This document shows, piece after piece, positions 38,989 to 53,200 of a stretch of DNA of 64,000 nt (positions are counted from its first letter, which is position 1; each line of letters begins with the position of its first letter). The position numbers and the translations under genes were made by a program. Source of the DNA: Ornithodoros turicata (taxonomy: Eukaryota; Arthropoda; Arachnida; Ixodida; Argasidae); the NCBI RefSeq assembly GCF_037126465.1, contig NC_088204.1:76445807-76509806 (forward strand), given 5' to 3'. Below the pieces are notes generated by a model. That model worked only from the letters and a program-made list of their open reading frames with translations. It ran no database searches and was not told where the DNA came from.

Positions 38989-41900
38989 TTAGGTTGTCAC
39001 TCCAAATAACCCTGTGGAACAAACAAAAGAGTATTTGCAATGCATCACGACTACATAAAGTGCCTTCAAAGATGTTGCCACTCAATCAAACATCTTTTGT
39101 GACACAGTAATGTTTGCTATGATATCGATGTAATCATAAATGTTTACAAAGAATTAAAGCATGTTCTACTCACTCTTTGTAACCATGTTGTAAGCTCTGC
39201 TAGCCGGTGTGTCGGCGAATTCTCTCAAGTATGACTTCCCTTCGTCGCAACTTCTAGCTGCATCGTAGCAAGAAAGGCAGCACAGGAACACAGCAGTACA
39301 AAAGTACCATTAGCAGACAAGTACATCTACCTAGGTTTTCATGTATTATAGCAGGCCTGAAAATGTCATGCTTTTCGTATTGGAAAGCGTATGCCAGACT
39401 TAGGTCCCTTGGCGCTACGGCGCTCATCGGAGTCAATGTCCTTGGACTGGTGCCAACAATACGCTAATGGCAACAACTGCCAGGGTGAGAGGATGTGCTT
39501 AACAGTCTTTTTGGGCAATGTAAACAGTGCCAAAGTGGCAGTTAAGTGAACTACGTCTGGCATAGGTATTCCACAGAGCCTCAGTGTAGTACCAGTGATC
39601 TACAACTCTAAACGATAAAGCTGTTTTCGCTTACCGATCCTGGGATCAATTGGAATGGAACCCAAGAACGGAATGCTCAACTCTTCGCACATCTTTTCCG
39701 CTCCGCCCGTAGTTGCTGGAAAAATTTGTGATTCCACCTGAAAGAACCACAGAGGGCACTGACATCCCTCGAAAAATACTTTACATTTTTTTCTAGATTT
39801 TTCATTCTGTATTTGGCAATCTTTTCTTGGTAACGATTATCTTTTCTTTTACTTATTAGCCATTCAATTTGTATTTGTACCAACAAATTATTTTTCAGAA
39901 GTAAACTTATTAACCGTGTTACCTGACGTTTTGAATAATTAACTATATGATTTTTCCTACCAACATGGTAGTGGTACCTAACATCCCCAAGATTGTGGTT
40001 TCAAACCAGGCTGAGATAGCCAGCGCATATGTTGCGTGGTATGATAATATGGCAGACACCTGTGGTTTCAGACTTTACATTTTTTGAAAATTGAGGGGTA
40101 AAAATTGACTTTTATTTCAGGTGCTGCCAAATGAGACAATGTTGGGTGCGAGAGCAGATTTTTTGCTTAGCGATCTCCTGTGCCTGTATCGGTGGCTGAA
40201 TTTGCGTACTGGCAAGTTTGTTTTCCTGGTTTTTCACGTCTCACCTGCCGCTTGTGATCATGTCTCTCTCATGACTAGCGTTGCCACCATGGCCAGTTAG
40301 TTGTTCGCTCTGCCGGTTGCCGATAGAAAGGTAATACCGGCAGCCTTTTGCCGGTATTCGTGGCTCAAGACCTTTCATAGGGGCTTTTTCCGGGTTTTCC
40401 TTTCAACATTCCACTACAGCTTGAATAAATCTGGAGCACAGACCCAGCTCAGCAGTCACCAGTCGTTTCCTTAGTTATTAATTACATTCCTGTGTTTGGA
40501 GGGGGACAAGAGCAGTGGTTGCACAAAGCAATTTGTGGTTGTGTCAAGCCAGTTAGAACAAGTGGCTCAGATCATTAAGAATGGTCCCTCATTGGTCGGT
40601 TTCATTCTGCCGTTTTCTCATGTCTCCAGAGAGGAACTTCGACCATATTCTCAATATCAGGCATATGCTCTTGCGATGTATTTAATCAAATTTTAATGTA
40701 TTTAATTGCACAGAAACAACACCAGCTTTCGTTTCTTAGAGAAGTTGCAAAAGTCCTGACCAGTGATGATCCAAAGTACCAGATGCTGTAAAGACTCCTA
40801 ATCTTGCAAAGTACAAGCATGTACCGACAACGTCAGTGGACACTAAGCGTGGCAGAAGGCATGACTTAAAGCCAGAGAACGTGTAAATGGTGCTCATGTA
40901 CCATCGCTTCCACAACTTTTCCCAGTATGTGGAGGTGCCATGTTGGATAGTGAACTGATGATATAAACTAAGCTTACTTTCGTAAGCCTCTCTCTCCCTG
41001 TATTGTATCAGATTTATTCCACCCTTCCTCCCGTTATAACTACAGGGCATATCCTAAAGAAAATGTTCCTACATGCGCGTACTCGACAGCTTTTACCACC
41101 TTATTTAGATGGCTAAAACTAAGTTTTTTAGTTCCTGAGTCATTTAGTCATGTCAAACTGATGGGAGTACTTAGTCACATAGTTAAAGTGCTTTTTGCTA
41201 AAAAATGTAGCACCATAGAGGGATTAGAGGTAGTGCCACATGCAAAAAAAAAATTGGACCTCAGCAATCAAGTGACATCCAGCTACCATTATATGGTGAA
41301 GATTTGAGTTGGCATTCCCCTAACTATGTGCGCTACATCATACGCAGGAGGGAAAAAAAAACATCAATACAGTGGTTTCCAGACTATGGGTCGCTACCCC
41401 CAGGGGGAAAGGTTCACTGGGGGGGTCGTGAAATGGCTTGGGAACATGAAAAAAGGGACAGCAGCTCTCTAGCCCAGCTGATTCAGTCTGACTGCAGTCG
41501 TGCTTCGTTAATATGGAACCCATTAAATATGGACAACTCAAATTACGGACGATTTTTCTGAGGACCAAACTTTTTCAACGCATTTTCGTCTCGTTAATAC
41601 GTAAGCTCTCTTTTCTGATGATGGACGTTCCCGCAAGGTACGAACCACATGTGTAGTCCACGTATTTTCGTCTCGTTATCACGTACGGTATTACAATTTG
41701 CTGCGATCACAATTAATATATACGGTTGTGCCTCGTTAATACGGACACTGTCGTCCCTGACCATTAGATGATTCATATTCAAATTCAAACATTCATACAT
41801 AATATTGCTCATTAATAAATAAAACATTCAATCATATTCAAACTGCATCGCTGCAAACTGCATCGCGATGCAGGGATGTATTGCATTGGTGTATTGGTAC

Positions 41901-44900
41901 CCTCCGTACCTGTATTGGTACGGAGGGTAAGCCTCTCCCCACATTCTACAGGAGAACTTTTGAAAAAACAGGGCGTTCTGCTGCACAAAGGGAGCTACGC
42001 CCTCTCCTTCATAGCCGCCCTCATGAACTATAAGAGGAAACGGTTGTGATTTGTGGACATGAAGGACCTGGAAAATCCTGTGTGACGTCGTGACTGCCCA
42101 GAACACGACCACGGCCGATTGACCCTCGTGTGATGAGTTGTGCAGTTTTTTGGCAGCTTACGAGAAAAGAGACAGCACAGTTGTCAAAGCAAATTGTAAA
42201 GCTGTGGCCTGGACGACTTGAGCAACGCCAAGCCAACGTTGGCTACACGTCGGCTACGGCTCAAGCGGGACTGCAAACCGCTCTCGACTTCTTTGAGGAC
42301 AATGGTGACGAGCAGCTGACTCTACGTGTTGCCGACATTTTGCTAAGGTTAAACTGGTTTGCAACCAAGTATACCTGCAAGCAGGCACTAATTTAGGAGT
42401 TTTTTTTTTCAACGAACCTTCATCGTTGTTTTTGTTATTTCCCTCTTATTCGAAGGTACGGACGATTTTGGTCAGGGACGACAGTGTCCGTATTAACGAG
42501 GCACGACCGTATATATTAATCGTGAAATTACGTATCAGCATCGATTTTTGTGTATTAGTGCTCCTGCAGTGAAATTGAAAAGCTCGTTTCATCGCGAATG
42601 GTGGGAGGGATCGCAACACAATACCAGATATTTTTGATGGGTCGCAGAGTTTTGGGAAGCACCGGTGCAATCAGCTCGTGTAAGTTAATTAATATGCAGG
42701 TGCACTCGTTATGTGAGTAAATACGGTAAGTAGCTATCCTCATCTAATGCACAATATCACAGCGATAGCTACCTAACTAGCTACTTGTTCTAATTCGGTC
42801 TACTGTTCACATTTTCTTGTGTTAATGCTTAACTGACACTGACATATGTTTTCTTTTTCTATTTTTTTTCTTCTTCTTCTTTTTCTTTCTTTTTATAGCA
42901 GCAATGTAACATGTGTAATAATGTGTAATAACGTGTTGTAGCATGTAGTACTGTCTTATGTAATGCTGAATGTAATTTTTACGTGTAATAATGTTTCCCC
43001 ACACGCTTATTTTATACATCACTGATTATTTATAAGGACAGATTTACAGGGCCTGCCCTCTCGGTCCTTTATTTGCTCATATATATGCTTTTGATGTTTT
43101 CATTAAACTATTGAACTATACTGACAGAATAATCGACCGCTCCAATTATAGTAATCGCATTGTACTGCAGTTCTCACCTTACAATTGGGGCAGACGAAGC
43201 CGCGCATATTTTCTACGACACCGAGAATGGGAAGACCGACTTTCCTGCAGAAACTGATTTCCTTCCGTACGTCCTGCAGCGACACTTCCTGGAAGAGTGC
43301 TCCGTGTTACGACACCGCCACGCGATACCACCGTACTAAGCCGTTTTACTTGTGGTGTAGTAACCACAATGGCGCCATCTAGGTTGCACCCTTTGAGATA
43401 CTGCGCGATGCTCAGGTGTTCGTCCGAAGTGCCCGGGGGCGTGTCCACCAGCAAGTAGTCCAGGTCGCCCCAGTCGACATCTCGCAGGAATTGTTTGATG
43501 ATGCCTGAGAATGATCAGGGTCAAATTTAAATGTGAGCTCACAAGTCCTAACAGACGTCAAGATGCTAGGACAATTTTTTTCAGTTCTCGCTGCTTTTTT
43601 TTTACCTACTAATACAAACTCGAGCAAGGGCACACAGACATGCGAGTTATTCGGTTGCTATCAAGTACACATTGTCTACCATGCATGATGGGAATTGATG
43701 TTCTGAGGCTGGAATGCAAGGAAGGGCAAATACATACAAGGTCTCAAGTGTCGAAGAAATTAATGATGAAAGAAGGGAGTCACTGAAAAGGTAAGTGCAA
43801 AAATGGAGTGAGTGAGCGCATGCGTTTGTTCCTTCAAAGGACGCAACCTTGGAAGTCACTGGAGAGGAGTGTTAGCTTAGCTCAATTGGTAAGAGCCCTG
43901 CACCGGTAATCCAGAAGATATGGGTTCGAGTCCTACAGCTGGCTAACCTTTTCAGTGACTTCCTTCTTTCGTCACACATTCTTACACTCTTTCGTCTTCT
44001 AGTCTTACTACTTACTTATTTATTATTTTGTAGTATTATTACTGATTTAATGAGCTTCCTTTATTGGAGTTTGGAGTAAGTTAATTAGAATGAAGTTAGT
44101 TAGTTAGTTAGTTAGTTCCAGTACCTAAACCCTTTTAAGACAGGGTGGGCGCTTGTATCAAGCGCCTCAGGAGTAACTTGGCTGTCGCCGTAAAGTCAAC
44201 TACACTACACCATAGTCAATAGCCACACAGACTACACTACACCAGGTGGCCTACATATACAGGCTTTCATTAAGTTGCGTACCATTCTTCCTGGGTCCCC
44301 TCCATATCACGGCATCATCCGGACCGGACAGTAAGAACCCGACGGACATCATTGCGAGGTTCTCTTCTGCAAACTGCATCGTAGAAGAAAAAAAAAAGTC
44401 AAACAATGTTCCAGTTACCATTTCCAGGTGAGCTTCCAGCATAACCGAACAGCAGAAACACAAACTCGCACCAATTTTAGCATCCAAAAACACATCTCAC
44501 TTCCCACAGAGTACTTTGATGGGACGGTAACGACAGAACCCGCACGTAAAAGTATAAATGTTTCCCTCACCACTGGTGACCATCCTGATCCACTCTGATG
44601 AACCTGCAATGAAAATGGGTTGTAAGTAGGGTTTCTCATTTTCTGCGATTATAATTTTTGGAACCTCCCGAAACGTGGCAAGAAATGATCGCAAAGCCAA
44701 ATTATAGCGATGCAAGTTTGAATTGGCTTATAACGTTGTGAGATAACAGGATGCCCTCTCTTTTTCTCTTTCTTCGCTTTCTTTCTCGGCTATCTTCGCC
44801 CTACCTCGTAATACCTCTGAAAATATAATCGACAAAAACGAGAAACTCTAGTTGTAAGTAATCAACGAGTCTCTTAGCTGAACGAGGTTAAAATCTGGGC

Positions 44901-47240
44901 AGGTTGGTTATTCATTCTAAAATCGATTTAAAAAATGCAAAAGAAATACAAAAATACAAAAACAAAAAGATGCAAAAAGATGATACAAAGTAACGACCCA
45001 CAACGACTGCACTGATACGTCCCCTTTCTACCCCGCACGGGGGGGTCTTATCGATTTTAAAAAGTCAGTAGGAGATGTATTTTAAAATACTCTACCTGTT
45101 CGCCTTCGACCCCGAGTATCTTGGGCTGAGATGGGCCACAAATATCAACATCCAGAACAGCAACCTGATGAGAAACGTGACACGATAAAAGCTGAACAGA
45201 AACAGAGAGAGCGAGAGAGAGAGAGAAAAGAGGCAGGCCCCTACGTTTCGGTCTTCATCCAAGGACAGTGCACTGGCTAGCATGGCGGTGACGGTACTTT
45301 TTCCAACGCCTCCTTTACCCGACAGTACCAGAACCACGTGTTTTACGTTCGATAGCTTTCCTCGGATGACTTCGATGTCTGCGGAACAAAGCGTCGCAAT
45401 TCTGAGATGCCAGGCGATACAGCAACAGTCAAGACGCCACACCCGGGGTTGCACCCCCGGTTGCATTGTGTAGTCACCAAGAGGCTCAAAGCCGTCTCCA
45501 GAACGTTTGTGAGTACACGTATCACATACGGACAGACATCTACACTTTCAAGCCCCAATGGAACGGCGTGTTGGTGTCGAGCACCAATAAAACATTGCTG
45601 AACAAATATTCTGTCAATAAAAATGTCCCTCTTATTCTTGCTCATGAAACCGTATACAGTGTTCATTCATGTGCAAAAAAAATCAAATACGGCAGTAGTT
45701 GAAAAAGCCAGGGAGCGGCGGGCATCGAGCCATTCACCTCTCGACTGCCGGTCAAGTGCGCTAACCACTACGCTACGCTGGCATCTGCTCTCCGACGACT
45801 TACCAAGGGGCATCATTCAAATGGAACACGCACATTATCTCCTACATTTTTTTCTCGTACTCACACATGCATACAACACAAGGACGAGGCAGCAGCATCC
45901 TGTGTTCATCGGATGTTAACCTGATGCCGCCGAGTCGTCCTATTGTGTTAGTCGGACGAGGCCCCTTGATAAGTCGCCGGAAAGTGGATGCCAGCGTAGA
46001 GTAGTGACTAGTGCACTCTGCCGGTACGCTTTTTATTTAGCACCGATTAATCTGAGTCGGGGGCAGTGATTTCCCCAGAAATTCACTACTGAGGGGGTGC
46101 CGAGTTTTCAAGGGGGGGGGGGGGGGGTCATGCTTGGTGAAGGTTCCACTTACGGAATTTTTCTTAGACACGGAAAGAATCGTGGCACAACGGTGACATA
46201 TCTGCACAGCTTTCCCAGTTTATTTGTACATGTCATTACTTTAGAACACAGTACATTAGAATACAGATTTTTTTTTTTTTTTTGTGAACGGCATTTCAAC
46301 ATTAAGATGCATAATCACACGACTGACAAAGTTAAGAGACTACCATCTTGTCAACGAACACCTAGCAATCAACGGTGAAAACGTTAGAATACCTTGCTTG
46401 GTTGAGTTGGGCGCAAATGGCTCTTGATGATCGACATTGAGTTTGCGCGCCCGCACGGAATTTTGCTCGTACATACGCGCAATATATGCATTGCACAGTC
46501 ACTTTTAAATGATTTTGGACAAATGCATCGTACGATCATCTGCATGACTGTGGTCCTACAGCCCAAGTTTGACAGCACAGGATGTAATTCGCTGCACCGG
46601 ACTCACTACCAGAACGTGTTGGTGGCCGAGCTGGGTGGGGTCACCTGAGAAATTTCAGGGGGGGTGTTGCAAATATGCAGGGAAGGGAAATCCCTGCGGG
46701 GGGGGGGGGGGAGGGGGGGTGCTGGGAATATCTCTGAGAACGCAATTATTACCTGGATCGACCACTCTAGCGTCACCTGAAGCGCATATCTTCTGGTTCG
46801 GACATCCCTGGCAAGGCGACGCTTTTCCAGCAAGACTGCTACCGGTTCCAGGACAGCCTGCGCACAAATATAAGCAGAGAGCTTCACAAGGCAAGATACG
46901 CATACGTCTACGATGTGCCGAACGCAGAAGTAGGATGCCAGCAGGCTGGTGTAGGTAGCCTCAAGTACAGTCACTGTATGAGCTTCTATATACGCTTCAC
47001 TATATGAAGCTTACATAGTGACTGCAGTCTCTAGAGAATGTTATCTTCTACGATGCGTCGTTGCGAGAGCAGGAATGGCAATTGCGGTGCGGTGCCTTAC
47101 CACCACGGCGTTTAAAAAAGAATCATACAATAAACCAGAAATAAATAAACACTCCTAACAGATTGTTAGCCGTGAGACACGTTAGAAATGCAAAGAAACA
47201 CGAACTTACTTTCGGGTGCATCTACTGGCACGTCCGACAT
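38989..47240 (-). CDS. NUBP1: Cytosolic Fe-S cluster assembly factor NUBP1 (NBP35), complete
   Basis: Eleven coding exons, all GT-AG and in phase: 47240-47210, 46857-46753, 45378-45245, 45164-45096, 44603-44571, 44373-44283, 43504-43350, 43288-43178, 39737-39635, 39257-39174, 39011-38989. The total is 939 nt, 312 residues plus stop (human about 320). The N-terminus carries C12, C26, C29 and C35 in the C-x13-C-x2-C-x5-C pattern specific to NUBP1/Nbp35. A deviant Walker [10 protein letters not shown], is at 66-74. [48 protein letters not shown] and [11 protein letters not shown] follow. C239 and C242 are the CPxC bridging-cluster motif of the NUBP dimer. NUBP1 and NUBP2 form the P-loop NTPase scaffold of the cytosolic Fe-S assembly machinery. 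The last exon supplies a short C-terminus (RLFGVTT) in place of the longer vertebrate tail, so that end is the least certain. Confidence 0.95.
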
Positions 47241-50200
47241 TTTTAAATGACGATGACGATGGCTTGGATGATATCGATGATATAATCTTTCATTGGCACG
47301 GTTTCCGTGATAACGACAGCTTGTCGTATCCCTTCGCTAACGAAACTTCGAAACTTCGCTTCGAAACTAACATATCGCAAGCTATCAAAAAAATTTAAAA
47401 AATGCGAACGTCTGCTGAAAACCACAGTTTGATAAAAAGTAACTGTTCTGTTTTTCTTCTTTTACATTCAAACCCAACCACTGGAGAAAGTCGCACCACC
47501 AACCTTTCGATTGCGGGTCGAGTGCGTCAACCACTACACTACGCTGGCATGCTTTGCATAGCTATTTCCTCCCTGTCTCGAGTGTTCACGTCGTCAGTAT
47601 GAACCAGCTAGCCTGCGCCCTTTCACAATTATCGATTGCATAGTTTATTGTTGCACTCAAATATTCACACCAGACATGACGGGTGGGCAGCAATACCATT
47701 TCTTTTTTATTATTATAATATCAACGCAATAATACTCCTGAAACAGTGTATTATAATGCATTATGGTAATACAAGGAATACGCAAACTTTTGGAAAAGCC
47801 CAGGGTTTACAGTGCCTTTTGTATGAAACAATGGATGCATTACTGGCTGTTTGACTTTTAACATTTTCTCAAAAATCGAATCTTCCAGTGGACGCCTGTT
47901 TGGTCGAAGCAAAGAACGTCTTTGAGTATATTTCACACTACAAGCTCATGTGGCGGCGATACGCTTAGGATGATCGCCTTCCATGCGGAGACTGGGAGGT
48001 GACGCAGGTTCGAATCCTGACACCGGCTGTGCTGTCTGTGGTTTTCCCTAGGTTTGCCAGACAAATGTCGGCACAGTTCTCCCTGAAGTCGGCCCAGGAC
48101 ATATACTAACCCCTGTCTGCCACTGCTTCCTGCCCTCTCCATCCGTACGCAGTTAGCGGCGCTAACCGGAATTTTAAAAATATATAAAAAGGACATTCAG
48201 CCTTGCACGTTGGGCCCTGGTACTTCATGAACCACCACGAAAAAATTAACCATTGAGAATCGTGCGACTTTCCATGGTGGAGTGACAGCAAAAATGAAGC
48301 ATTCCATGATAGACAAGCCTGAGCGATGGGCAAAGACGTTTCCTATCACGGCGTCTATCCACGAGCTACCCTGCATCTACACCGTTCTGTCTATGAGGCA
48401 TTCCACCTCCCTGAGCAGGTCACCCATGGCAAGTCTGACACGTTCACGAAGGATGCATGCGAGACTCCTGACGAGATACTTTAACTAACCTCCCTATCAC
48501 CTATTGTGCAAATTTGCCACAAAGACAGAGGGGGAAATGGAACAGTGGGAAGGTACAATGACATGAACCCATTTTCCCAGGACATGGACCCTTGTTATCA
48601 GCGCGTACTACGGCTGAGACATACAGGGACAATGCAGGGCCGGCAAGAGGGTGGGGCAGCCGGGGATGGTGCCCGGGCCACTCCAGGGGTGTGCGGGACC
48701 CAAGGCCTGTCGTAATCATATAAAGCCGAAATACTTCGACTGTGTTATCAAGACGTGAGTAACGGGCTCGGGCATGACCCATCCCCAGGGCCCGTAATTT
48801 CTCTCGCCGACCCTGGGGCAATGGCCAGTGCCCACTGGGAAGGCCGAAAAGTATTACTGTCTCGACAAGTATTACAGTAATACGGCTAATACATATTTTG
48901 GCATACTATAATATTAATACAAATACTTTTTGAAAATGTGTATTATAACACATAATACTAATACAAAATTTATTACATTAATACTATTCTAATAGTACAA
49001 TGCGTTATAATACATGCCCACCCCTGGCACAAATTGCAACTATATGGTGCACACAACACATGACACAGCATGACACATGACTGAATTTGGGGGAGAAATC
49101 GGGATTAACCCTAATTGGGCCTGAACTCATTCGGGAGGGAATAATTGGGAGGAATCCGGTTTAACCTGAAATGGTCACCCCCAATTATACGGGCAGTTAT
49201 ATTGGCATCATTTGTTAGACAAGTGATATAGACATTGGATATGGGTACGTAAAGCAGGAATTAGTGGCGGGGAGCTGGCTTTTCGCACTCTGCCAGCTAA
49301 AAGGGCTTGAAGTTATAAGGTAACACAGATGCAGGCAAGTTGGTTGATCATATCCACGATGAGTAGAACCTGAGCTTAGGCAAGCTCTTCGTTGTCACCT
49401 TTTCAACATCTTTAATATGTAACTGCTGTCATTCCTTCCCAACCATCCTTATGACTAACAAACTTACTTTTTCAACAACAGTCATCAATAGCATCACTTT
49501 TACAACGTGCGAACACGCCGAGCCAGATGTTGGAATTTGCAGAGCTACAGCTCAACAAAGACATGGATAATGCAAACAGGCACATTATTCAGACCTTTTA
49601 TGTATCGCATCCCCTGGTAGGAAGCAGGTTTCCGAAACCGGAACTAAAAACCGATAAAAACAGTTAGTTAGGGCGAACTGGAACAGAACGAAAACTGTAA
49701 AGAAATTTTATGCCCTGCAGGAAAAAAAAAAATTGTTTTTGGTTTAAGTGAGAAAATCGAAATCAAGAGCACACACCTAGGAGCTCGAGTGCACAATACA
49801 TGGCATCCATCGCTGTTTAGATAGGAATCTCCAAAATTCATTCTCTCGGATCAAAGGTCCCATCTTTCTCCGGAAATGCTCGAAGACTTGCTGTTACTTA
49901 ACTCAGCTACATTGCAGTTATTTGTGCACGAATCACACATCACAACAACGTGCGAGGGCGCAAGACTGGCTCGTTTTTTCTCTAAGCCACTCAGTAGGAA
50001 CTTGCAACCTTGCTCTTTTGTTTTCTCCCTGTGTCTGACATATCTGGAGAGAACAAACTGGGTTGTTTTCGCTGCAGTCAATTCTCCTTACATCACGTGA
50101 AGCTTAACCAGTTTGAACCATTATTTTTTAACCCCGGAGCTGAAGCGGAACTGAACAGTTTCCTTCTAATCAAAACGAAAACAGTTTCGGGTAGACACCC

Positions 50201-53200
50201 TGGTAGGAAGACTTTGTTCAGGGTGAAAAGTGTCAAGAAAGAAGTAAGAGGCTACCACCCTTCCTATATTATATTGTTTCCACGCACAGGTTCAATACCA
50301 GCCTCGCACCAAAAGCATGGCACAGGGTACTGTAGAAGTGGTTTTTTTTCGCGCGGAATTATTTTTCGCGTTTTTCTCGCACACCTCCAAAATCGCGAAT
50401 TTAAGTTCCCGCGAATAACTCTGGCCATATGAGGGCGAAAATCGTTCGGCGTTCGACACTATACCGTGACTACCTGACCCTTTCTACTCCATGTAGCATA
50501 GGCAGTTTAAGCAAGCGCAGAAGATTGTTTTATCCCATCAGGCAAGATGAAAAGAAATGAAAATTCATCATGCTTTTGTTACTCCTATAAACGCTTTGCA
50601 ATATACATGCAATATACCACTATACCACGAAGCCAGAACATGTCTTTCCCCGCATTCTCAAAACCAGCTTGAATGATAGTACCACATCTCAACCGAACTG
50701 GTCAGTGCCCCGAGTGATAATTAATGAGAACTCCTAAAATAAACTGGCTAACTTGCACACGGCCAGTACTATGGCCTCCTACAGGGTCCCTAAAGGCCAT
50801 TTGACAGGGCCTTTCCTCCCATCTCTGTGAGGAGAACAAAGGAAGAGACCTAGAATGCCGCAATCCACGTGAACAACGGATGTCTTAGTACGTGCCGAAA
50901 TATGCCTGAGTATTGACGGCGGCACGATATGCAAGAGCAAAGCACTCCCGGAAACCTGTGTCGCGAATTTAAGTTCTCGCGAATCGATCCTAAAAGCAGC
51001 TCTGCTCGAAAACGCGAAAATATTTTCCACGCGGAAAAAAACCACTTCTACAGTATTTCCACTCAAAGGACGTCAAACATGCAGAATAAAAATGGGACAC
51101 ACTCATCGTTCGTGACATATTACACAAACCTTTAATGCCTGAAAGTTGACTGCTATTACAATACAATAAATTTAACACATCACATTGTTTTGGTACTTTT
51201 GTCGTCAAAGTACACCCTCTTGTAGCTTTATCTTATATATATATAATATATAATAAAACCATCTACAACTTTTGTGTGTATCTTTGTGTGAGAAGGCCCC
51301 TTTTTAAGCAAGTTTTCTCCACTTTCCGACACCATCGACAGACAGGAGAGGGTCACCCACACGCTCTCCCCCACGTTTGAACTAGGAGTCTGAATCACAT
51401 TCGGTTCAAACCAGTCTTTCCTTTTTTTTTTTTTTCAATGTTTTTCTCCTTTCCTATTTGTGTACAAGAAAATATAAAGACAAGCAAGCTCCTCTCAACA
51501 CAAAAACACCACCACGAGAGACACAAAACGTAAATATAAAAAAAAAACACGAGGAACAGAAACACCCCCGTGTAAAAAACAAACGAAAAAAAACTATGCA
51601 CTCAGCTTCATCAGAGGTCGGGAAGAAACGGGGGGGGAGACTAAAGCCCTCGGAATATCAGACGAGAGATGACAGTGTAGCTGTGCTTGCACAACCTGAG
51701 ATTTGAGTGATTTTTTTTTTCCAGATATTTGCAGTCTTTTTTTTTCCCTCGACTCGCTCCACGCACGTCGTGTCACGTCTGACGAGGCAGTCTGTTGAAG
51801 CCCAGGTTTCCCGATGGGGGGGCACACGAGAGAAACGAAAAAAAAATTATGAATGAATTCCACCACGGGGAAGAAAAAATCGCTCGACCATTCTGCAAGT
51901 AGAGGACAGACGAGTGACAAGTTGTGATATGAAAAAACGCCGGCGGTTTTCCCCACCCCATTTCCTTAGATTCGTAGTGAGCTGCGGCCCAACATCCGAG
52001 ACGTCGACAGACTGCCGCACTCCCCCCCGTTTCTTGGCCTCGGCATGAACGGCGCACAGAAACACAAACTCCAATCGGGTCAGAATTACACAACAGAGAG
52101 GTGGCAGACGTGCCTCCGACAACACGCGCTGCACTTGAAGAAAATGTCACACTGGAGTAAGGGAAAAAAAAAAAAAAAAAATCGCATTGCACCTTATACA
52201 CCACACACTGGGGAAGAGAAAGGCTGTACTAGAGTTCCTTTTTTTCTCAATTCCACCAGTCAAGAAACGCACATGACAAATTAGGATAACATTTAAGAAA
52301 AAAAAAAAAAAATTGAAATTGCACCGAGCATTTCGACCGTCACGGTGAACGTCAAGATAAAAAATCAACCTGCCGGTCCTTGGAATGAAGTACATGAAAG
52401 ATCTCAAAGGGGCTGGATAGCAGTGACAACCCCCAACGCAGCTCGATTTGTCTAGCACAGGAACTCCCCCTTTGTTCGTCATTTTCTTTTTTTGTACACA
52501 CCTCCCCCGTCCACTATGATGCGCACGATATTCGTCGTCGTCTCCCGACTCCAACGGTCTCTACCTCTTCGACGCAAAATTAAGGAACGGCACAAAGCTC
52601 TGGACTGCATGACGAACAGACCCGTGTCTTGTGTGTGTGGTCTTTCCAAAGCAAACAGTCGCAGGAAAAAAAAAAAAAGTAATTGACGCACAATTATCCT
52701 CGAAACATCCTTGTTTCTCCTTCGTCCTGTTTCGTCTTCGAGCGAGAGTGATGTTCTTCCGTGAGAGGCGAGCGTGAGAAAATAAATTACAACTTGGAAT
52801 CACAATCTTTGGAAACCCTGAGCTACGTAAAAAAAAGATACAGGTTCAACCATCACATGCGCGGGACAAAAAACCATTCTCAACAAAGTACGACACACTG
52901 GCACTTTCGCTTAAAAAAAAAAGAGAGAAACTGAGGAGGCTTGCACCATTGATCGAGGAAACGGAAAAGATAGATGCATTCACAATCTGTCAGTTCTCGA
53001 CGCGCCCGGTGAAAATCTGACAAAAAAGAAAGAGAAACAGGGGTGGCGAGTTGTTCGCCACAAAAGTGGACACGTACAAGGTATATGCACACAGACAAGC
53101 ACAGAAACACATGTGCGAAAAACACGCTCCTTCGTAATATACTTCGCACGTGTATAGGTCAAAAACAAATGGATATCCCCTTCTCGTAGTTAAGTATTGT